A stretch of DNA of 64,000 nucleotides, taken from contig CP136895.1 in the NCBI GenBank assembly GCA_034359265.1, positions 48,192,001 to 48,256,000 on the forward strand, written 5' to 3'. Positions 57,660 to 64,000 of the stretch are shown here, piece after piece. Source of the DNA: Canna indica. Taxonomy: Eukaryota; Streptophyta; Magnoliopsida; Zingiberales; Cannaceae. The notes beneath the pieces are model-generated. The model made no database searches, was not told the origin of the DNA, and saw only the letters and a program-made list of their open reading frames with translations. A program made the translations under genes and the position numbers. Numbering within the stretch: the first letter of the stretch is position 1; every line of letters starts with the position of its first letter.

Positions 57660-59414
57660 AGGGGGTGGGGGAGGGGGGGGGGGAGGGGGGTGAATAGTGT
57701 GTTAACTAAACCGTTTGCCTAATTCCAATTTTAATCGTTTCCCAAATTATTTAGGCAATTTGTAATTATGCGATTAAATGCGGAAGCAAGATAAAACAAT
57801 TAAGCACAACAACAATAGATAATAATGCTAACACATAAATTTATAGTGGTTCGGCCCCAATGCCTACTCAACTACCTAAGCACCCCGCTTAGGATTTCCA
57901 AACTAGGTTTACTAGATTAATTCTTGTTTCCCTTACAATGAGGACTTTGACTCGAAGAGTCGCACTCTTGATCTAAGGTACTTTCACACTCGGAAGTCAC
58001 CGTCTTCTTACCGAAAGCACTCTTCCACCTCAACCCTAAGGGATAACTCAACTAATCCTAGTAAAACTAAGTTTACACTAGTGGCTTTACACCTTCATAG
58101 CAAGGTAACCACTTCCCCACAAGACCTAATAGCCTAGGTCTTCTTACAACCTCAAATCAAAGAAAACATATTCAAATAACAGTTAAAATTACAATGAAAA
58201 GAGCTTAGAATAAAACCAAGATCAAATGCTCTTTTTCAAGCCTTTGACACCTTCAACTCGCCAAGAAGTAGAGCTCGAATTAAATCCCGAGTTGAGACAG
58301 AGTGCGCGCTTGAAGCGGATTTTGATGGAAGAACAGACGCACTTCAATCAATCTTTAAAAGGCTCAAAACTCCCTTTAGATTGCTCAATAAAATCTGTAT
58401 CAGTTTGAGAGAGAGAGTCAAATGAGTTATATGAGGTATATTTATACCCTCTCGAAGAAATGGTAGCTCAACGAGTAGAAAACTATCCGTTACAGCCGCT
58501 CGGTCGATTGGCCGGTCGATCGGTGGCTTTCTATGAAATTTTTACGCTGATCGGTTGATCGGTGGGTCGACTGAGTGTCGCTAATTTTTCGAACTCCAAT
58601 CTGGTCGATCGATCGATCGACCGACACTGCTACCGCTGGTTCGCAACTCAGCGATCCTCAATTCGGTCGATCGATGACCCTATTGCCAATTTTTGGCTTC
58701 TGTCGATCGATCGACTCATCGATCGAACCTGGGCTGAATAGGGCAGTTTGCTATTTTGCTTAGGTTTTTCTACTTGTTTTGGTTCCGTCTTCGCTAAGTC
58801 TACTTATATAACATTTATTAACTTTAAGTTAATAACTTTAAAACATAAATATTATATAAGGATTACCCCCATTTGGATTCAATAAAAATATTTAAAAAAT
58901 CAAAATCCTTAAGAATAACAATCTAGTTCTTGGGGTCTAGTACAATTTTTTCGAAAATAGAACTTTTCTAATTTTCCGGGTCAAGTATGGGTATGCTAAA
59001 GGCTTCCAAAAAATTCTTAAAAATACCTCGTTATCTAGTTTTGACCTAAGGAACAATTATCGGGACTTTTGGTGCCAAGAAAATGTCTAGGTCATATAGC
59101 CCTCCAAGGAGCTCCCTAGGCTTAGTGTATTTCAGGGCGGTCCCGGGATTTCACGATTTGGGGTTCGGGATTAGTTTTTGAGTTTCTTATGCATCATCAT
59201 GAGGATTACATTGAATTATAGACACCCCAAACCTAAACTCTAACTTTTCGACGAATCCGAGCGCATCGACCAACATCCTTCCGATTTTTCGATCGCGGAC
59301 GTCGCGCGCTAACCGATATAGAACCTGAAAATAATTCTTCATGAAATCATTAGTTCCATGTTTGTGATCTTCAAAACTGAGATTAAGACCAAGGTTAAAA
59401 ATCTTAAGCCAACA
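57638..59414 (-). mobile_element. Solo LTR of the SIRE/Maximus-like family, inserted in Gypsy integrase
   Basis: 1777 bp, flanked by ATTAC at 57633-57637 and 59415-59419. It starts TGTTGGAGAAAGAC and ends CTTAAGCCAACA on the plus strand. It contains a G-rich tract near 57660-57690, a TATAAAT box on the minus strand at 58440-58446 and the palindrome cluster at about 58497-58735. It separates YYWPKMVKDIT from [14 protein letters not shown] of the Gypsy integrase. Confidence 0.93.
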
Positions 59415-60160
59415 ATTACTACCTATGTGGAAAGGTGCCTGGTTTGTCAAAAGGCTAAGGGACATTCTCAAAATATAGGATTATACAGCCCTCTACCTGT
59501 GCCTGAGACAATCTGGGAAGATCTTTCAATGGACTTCATTCTTGGGTTACCAATAACACCAAGGAAGGTAGTCTCTATATTTGTAGTTGTTGACAGGTTC
59601 TCCAAGATGGCTCATTTCCTACCTTGGAAGAAAACTTCAGATGCCAGTTATGTAACCAATTTGTTCTTCTGAGAGACAGTGAAGTTACATGGCATTCTAA
59701 AGTCAATTACTTTGGACAGGGATGTGAAATTTATAAGTCATTTCTGGAAAATACTATGGCTGAAACTAGGCACTAAGTTAAATTTTAGTAGTGCCTACCA
59801 TCCCCAAATTGATGGCCAAATAGAAGTCATTAACAGGACCTTAGGCAGTATGTTACGATCAATTACCATGGACAAGCCTAAGCAGTGGGATACTCTCCTC
59901 GCTCAAGCTGAGTTTGCTTATAATAGCATGACAAACAGAACTATTGGACTACCCCCTTTTGCTATTGTATACACCAAAACACCAAATCATACAGTTGATC
60001 TCATTTCCATCAGCAGAGAAAAGGGCCACAATGTTCAACATTTGCTGAAGATTATATCCAGGAACACAAACGACTTCAGAAAGTCATTGAAGCAGCTAAC
60101 CTCAAATATAAGCAGGCTGCTGATAAACATAGAAGACTGAAGATTTTTCGAGTGGGAGAC
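59415..60160 (+). pseudogene. Gypsy integrase (second part), disrupted
   Basis: Continues the integrase with [81 protein letters not shown] and WDTLLAQAEFAYN. These are the HHCC zinc finger and the D-D-E core, including Asp in SMDF, Asp in LDRD and Glu in QIEV. One stop lies at about 59672 and a frameshift follows near 60060. The frame then reads KIFRVGD, after which the SIRE-like LTR begins. Confidence 0.88.
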
Positions 60161-61590
60161 TATTGGCTTAAGGTTTTTAACCTTGGTCTTAATCTCGATT
60201 TTGATGATAACAAACATGAAACTAATGTTTCATTGAGATTTCTTTAGGTTCCATATCGGTTAGCACACAACGTCCCCGATCGAAAAAATTAAAGAAATTG
60301 GAGAAATCGACAAGAACGCTCGTCGGCGTTCGGATTCGTCGGGAAGTTAAAGTTTAGGTCTAGGGTGTCTAGTTTATAATGTAATCCTCTTTATGATGCA
60401 AAGAACCCAAAAAACCATCCCCGAACCCAAGCAAACGAGTAGAAAAACCTAAGCAAAATACCAATATGCCCAGTCCAATCTTGGTTCGATCGATCGAATG
60501 CTGCCAAAAACTGGCAGCAGGCAATTCGGTCGACCGTTCGGTCGACCGAAGTGTGTGGAAAAGTGGCAGTGCATCCGTCGGTCGATCGATCGATTGATCG
60601 GACTCTGGATCGCTGAAGTCGCAACTTGCATCGGTCGATCGAATTATGGATCGTAGGAATCGCGTCTAGCGGTCGACCCATCGGTCGACCACACAGAGAG
60701 ATTGAGCCAGCGATCGCTCGAGCGGTCGACCGACGATCGATCGGCATGCGACCGAACGGCGATAACAGCTAGTTTTCCATCCGTTTTTTGCCCGTTGAGC
60801 TGCCATTTCTTTGAGAGGTTATAAATATTCCTCATCTAACTCCTTTAACTCCTCTTACAGATTTTATTGAGCATAAAAAAAGAGAGTTTTGAGCCTTCTA
60901 AAGATCGATTAATAGCGCTTTGTTCTTCCGTTAATATTTTCTCAAGCACCCAATTTTCTCCTCAACTCGGCTTTAATTCAAGATCAACATCTTGGCGAGT
61001 TGGAGGCTTGAAGGCTTGGAAAAGAGCACTAATTCTTGGTTTTATTCTTTAGCTCTTTTCATTGTAATCTTTATTGTTATTTGAACGTGTTTACTTATTG
61101 AAGTTGAGTTTGTGTAAGACCTAGTGTCAGGTCTTGGATCTAAGTGGTTACCTGAGTATAGGAGGTGTAAAGCCACTTGTGTAAACATAGCTTACTAGGA
61201 TTAGTTGAGGTATCCCTTAGGGTTGAGGTGAAAGAGTACTCTCGGTAAGAAGGCGGAGACTTCCGAATGTGGAAGTGCCTTAGATTGACAGTGTGTCTCT
61301 TCAGGTTAAAGTCCTCTTGTAAGGGAACCAATTTAATCTAGTAAACTTAGTTTGTAAATACTAAGCGGAGTGCTTAGGTAGTGGAGTAGACATTGGGGCC
61401 GAACCACTATAAATTTATGTGTTAGCATTGTTATCTTTTGTTTGTGCTTAATTATTTTATCTTGCTTCCGCATTTAGTCGTAAGATTGCAATATGCCTAA
61501 ATGATTTGAGAAATAATTTAAATTGGAATTAGGGGAAAGATTTAGATAACACACTATTCACCCCCCTCTAGTGTGCCATTTCACCCAATA
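60161..61590 (+). repeat. SIRE/Maximus-like 5' LTR
   Basis: 1430 bp, starting TATTGGCTTAAGG (TG changed to TA) and ending CCATTTCACCCAATA. U3 holds the palindrome cluster at about 60487-60755. A TATAAAT box lies at 60820-60826, and CACCCCCCTCTAGTGTG precedes the end. Confidence 0.88.
60487..60755 (+). promoter_or_regulatory. Palindrome cluster in U3 upstream of the LTR TATA box
   Basis: Repeated GGTCGACCG, GGTCGATCGA and CGATCGATCGA motifs alternate with TGCCAAAAACTGGCA and less regular spacers. The cluster ends ~65 bp before TATAAAT. Equivalent clusters occupy the same relative position in the other LTRs of this family (14370-14402, 53838-54125, 58497-58735). A regulatory role is inference from position. 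Confidence 0.6.
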
Positions 61591-61607
61591 TTTGGTATCA
61601 GAGCGGG
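61591..61607 (+). promoter_or_regulatory. Primer binding site of the SIRE-like element
   Basis: TTTGGTATCAGAGCGGG directly after the LTR, complementary to initiator-Met tRNA. Confidence 0.85.
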
Positions 61608-61658
61608 TCATAGATTGAGATTTCACTGTCTCCTCTACATCTAGCCTCGATCCGAAAA

Positions 61659-62984
61659 ATGGTACTAGAGTTGGTTGCATCTATACCTCCTAGGTTTGAT
61701 GAATCAAACTTTGGTCTTTGGAAGTCTAGGATGTACACCTTTCTAAAGACTCAAGGTTTAGGTGTTTACAACATGGTAAAAATCAAATATATTGAACCTA
61801 AGGAAAATATGGATTCATGGACCCAAGAACAAATTAATATGTTTGAATTAAATGCTAAGGAAACAAATTGCATATATTGTTCTTTGGAAAATAACATTTT
61901 TGAAAAAGTTATGCATTGTACTTTGGCATATGATATTTGGGCTACTTTGAACATGCTTTATGATTATTCTAAAATTGAAGAACTTGTTACTCTAAATGAA
62001 GGAGACGATGACAATTGTAATACTCCTATATCTAATAAAGTTCTTGAAGCTAATAGTATATCTAGCCAAAGAAGTACAAAGAGTCGGAAGAGAAAGGTGA
62101 TATGTCACCTATGCAATGAGAAAGTGCACGTGAAGAAGAATTGCCCTAGTATGATGAACAAGGCAAAACGGAGGTCAAATGCTTCCACTCACTCACGTGC
62201 ATCAAGTGAAGCATCCTCACACCATGATCACGAAGCCAACATCATGAGCGTTGATGAGGAGGAATGCTCTTCTTCTAGTCATGATAATCATAATCATAGA
62301 TCTAATTCATCTAGTTCCTCGGATCTTCTTTATGATGAATTATTAGATGAATGTAAAATTATGTATGCCTTGATGGTTAAAGAGAATAAAGAAAATAAAA
62401 AATTAAAGAAAGAAAACTTGACTCTTAGCTCTCATTTACATGATGCTAAACTAGAAAATGAGAAGCTAAAAATTAGTGTCTCTAATCCATGCCATGATGT
62501 TTTAAGTATTGACACTAATGATTTGAAAAACAAAAATGACATGTTAAAGAATGAAAATAACATGTTGAAAACTCATTTGCATGCTTTGCATAAATCTATG
62601 AATGATTTGAAAAATGAGATATTGATTTCGAATAGAAAAGTTAATACTTCTTCTCTTAATTCTAAAAATCAAAATGTCTCATTTAGGAAACCTCAAAAGA
62701 AAAATGTTTCCTTTAAGAATGCTCATTCTCATCATGTTTTTCATGCTAAGTATTCTAACATTAGACCTCATGTCCATAAGAATAATGAAAATAAGAGATT
62801 TAATGGACATTGCTTCTGTTGTGGTATTTATGGGCATGCAATTTATGATTGTGCTTTTAAAGTGAACCCTAGTGTTGTTAAGACACTTTGGGTACCTAAG
62901 CCTACTAACCCCCAAGGACCCAAAGCCATTTGGGTACCAAAAATTTCATGCTCTATTGTAGGGGGAGCTACCACACAAGGATGA
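61659..62984 (+). CDS. SIRE/Maximus-like Copia Gag protein, 441 residues
   Basis: Gag forms the virus-like particle and packages element RNA. The frame is fully open from MVLELVASIPPRFDESNFGLW. The N-terminal DUF4219/UBN2-like part (FGLWKSRMYTFLKTQG, HCTLAYDIWATLNMLYD) is short, because the stretch normally following the TLNMLYD-type segment is missing and the frame passes directly to YSKIEELVTLNEG. A zinc knuckle CHLCNEKVHVKKNC lies near residues 149-162 and a second, CFCCGIYGHAIYDC, near residues 387-400. Between them is a Ser/His-rich stretch and a charged coiled-coil region (ENKENKKLKKENL). The frame ends TTQG-stop. No protease follows in frame. Confidence 0.85.
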   Translation: MVLELVASIPPRFDESNFGLWKSRMYTFLKTQGLGVYNMVKIKYIEPKENMDSWTQEQINMFELNAKETNCIYCSLENNIFEKVMHCTLAYDIWATLNMLYDYSKIEELVTLNEGDDDNCNTPISNKVLEANSISSQRSTKSRKRKVICHLCNEKVHVKKNCPSMMNKAKRRSNASTHSRASSEASSHHDHEANIMSVDEEECSSSSHDNHNHRSNSSSSSDLLYDELLDECKIMYALMVKENKENKKLKKENLTLSSHLHDAKLENEKLKISVSNPCHDVLSIDTNDLKNKNDMLKNENNMLKTHLHALHKSMNDLKNEILISNRKVNTSSLNSKNQNVSFRKPQKKNVSFKNAHSHHVFHAKYSNIRPHVHKNNENKRFNGHCFCCGIYGHAIYDCAFKVNPSVVKTLWVPKPTNPQGPKAIWVPKISCSIVGGATTQG

Positions 62985-64000
62985 GATGAAGTTGGTTGAT
63001 TGAAGTTGCTTGGGGATTCAAAGATTGTACCATTTCAAAGTTGCAACTTTAAGTCATCATGATGCATTGGGTAATGAAATTGTTGGCATCAAACACTTTG
63101 GTATCAACTCCTATACTCACTTGCTTAAATTAGAGTTGGAGTTTTGATACATGCTTAACATTAGTAGATTTTCCCCTCTTGATATGAATTTTAAAAATGT
63201 TTTTGATTTTGATTTCCCGGTCTCTTCGGAGACCTAAGTGGCCTAAGCAACCTTACGGTTCTAAATCGTAGGCTCATTGTGGCCTTTCGGTTTTCAACCA
63301 ATAGGAAGGGTTGGAGATCATATTTTCATATTTATTATTTTTTGTGATCTCTTAAAATTCGTTTTAGTATCACTTGACTCTATTTAAAACGGATTTCAAA
63401 CTATTTAGCAAAGTGAACTTTGATAATGATACTTGATGATTCTCTTTGCTTTTTGGTTTGGTTAGCTTGCTAAGTAGCTATATTTTCTCTAAAACATTAG
63501 TGTATCTTACTTGCAAGTTATGAGTAATTTAGGAAGGCTAATAATTAGGAAAAAAATGATAAGTTTGGAAAAATTCTCATGTAAGAGGTATGTCTTTGAA
63601 TTTTCGTAAAATCTTAGCATAATACCTCAATATTCACGTTTTATTGGTGTCTCTATACTCATGATAAGAATTGCATGTTAAACCCTTGAATTTTCATGAG
63701 TAGGTAGAATTTTAGCACTTAGGCAAATTTCATTAAATGAAACTTGCTCTAGGTTGATATTCATTATTAGAGCCCTTATCCTTAAGTCCAAACTAGTTAA
63801 ATATGTTTAAAGATCTTATTCCTCAAATATTTCATATCTTAAGATCTATTTGATTCATTTTGATATCATGACAACCTTTTAAAATGAATCTCTACTATCT
63901 AGCATATGTTAAGATTTTTAAATGAAACTTTGCATTGAACCTTTGCTATTTAATAAGTTAGCTTGCTAGTTGGAATATTATTTCATTATGATACTAATGA
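62985..64000 (+). other. Post-gag region of the SIRE-like element, no pol domains seen
   Basis: About 1 kb in which no protease, integrase or RT motif can be read in any frame. In autonomous relatives the protease begins soon after gag. It may be a non-autonomous derivative or carry a replaced segment. The window ends here. Confidence 0.5.

Larger units (their letters stand above)
52592..60160 (+). mobile_element. Ty3/Gypsy chromovirus-like element, nested and 3'-interrupted
   Basis: A 5' LTR (52592-52874), a Met-tRNA primer site and a gag-pol in Gypsy order (gag, protease, RT, RNase H, integrase) read rightward. Two solo LTRs of another family split it at 53357-54456 and 57638-59414, each flanked by a 5-bp duplication of the Gypsy sequence. 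A third insertion begins at 60161, inside the sequence just after integrase. The Gypsy 3' LTR is not in the window. Confidence 0.88.
60161..64000 (+). mobile_element. SIRE/Maximus-like Copia element, 5' part (runs off window)
   Basis: 5' LTR 60161-61590, primer site TTTGGTATCAGAGCGGG, gag 61659-62984, then ~1 kb without coding domains to the window end. It is inserted in the Gypsy element (GAGAC at 60156-60160 is the candidate left duplication). Same family as the three solo LTRs but in the opposite orientation. Confidence 0.88.

Overview
The window is plant nuclear DNA: intron-containing plant genes, L1-type LINEs with an RNase H tail, Copia and Gypsy LTR retrotransposons, TRIMs, CACTA remnants and a Pack-MULE-like element. 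The host-type coding exons (GPAT, and the WRKY and sphingoid-reductase fragments) are very GC-rich inside AT-rich flanks, which suggests a monocot with a large, repeat-rich genome. The species cannot be named from this sequence. Only one host gene looks intact: a two-exon glycerol-3-phosphate acyltransferase on the minus strand (30910-32644). No rRNA, tRNA, CRISPR or bacterial-style operon was seen.

Layout. 1-1300: old Gypsy-type LTR with microsatellite and short repeats. 1765-3000: about five units of a ~235-bp C-rich tandem repeat. 3500-4258: aspartic-protease gene fragment (minus). 5001-11273: full-length L1-type LINE (plus) bounded by a 12-bp target-site duplication. 13649-14731: solo LTR of a SIRE/Maximus-like Copia family. 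19248-21589: six decayed exons of an importin-9-like gene containing a TRIM cluster and a second TRIM. About 22880-23137: antisense STICHEL-like exon. 23820-24162: one end of a CACTA transposon. 26094-27700: fragment of a second LINE family (minus). 27700-29353: Pack-MULE-like element with ~220-bp terminal inverted repeats, carrying a WRKY fragment and a 3-ketodihydrosphingosine-reductase fragment in opposite orientations. 29645-30180: LINE RNase H remnant. 30910-32644: GPAT gene.

34400-40680: second, near-identical LINE copy (minus). 41529-46158: complete Copia element with two LTRs and a 5-bp duplication; its polyprotein is one frame broken only by point stops. 48641-50528: CACTA TNP2-type transposase pseudogene ending at a TA microsatellite. 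51180-52590: Copia reverse-transcriptase and LTR remnant (minus). 52592-60160: Gypsy chromovirus-like element split by two solo LTRs of the SIRE-like family (53357-54456 and 57638-59414). A third member of that family, with 5' LTR and gag, interrupts it at 60161 and runs off the window.

The window is a nested transposon landscape around one functional gene. The most notable items are the two-gene chimeric Pack-MULE-like element, the palindrome clusters upstream of the TATA box in the SIRE-like LTRs, the two LINE copies sharing the same nonsense codons, and the TRIMs inside the importin-9 pseudogene. I did not find a convincing new multi-gene system.
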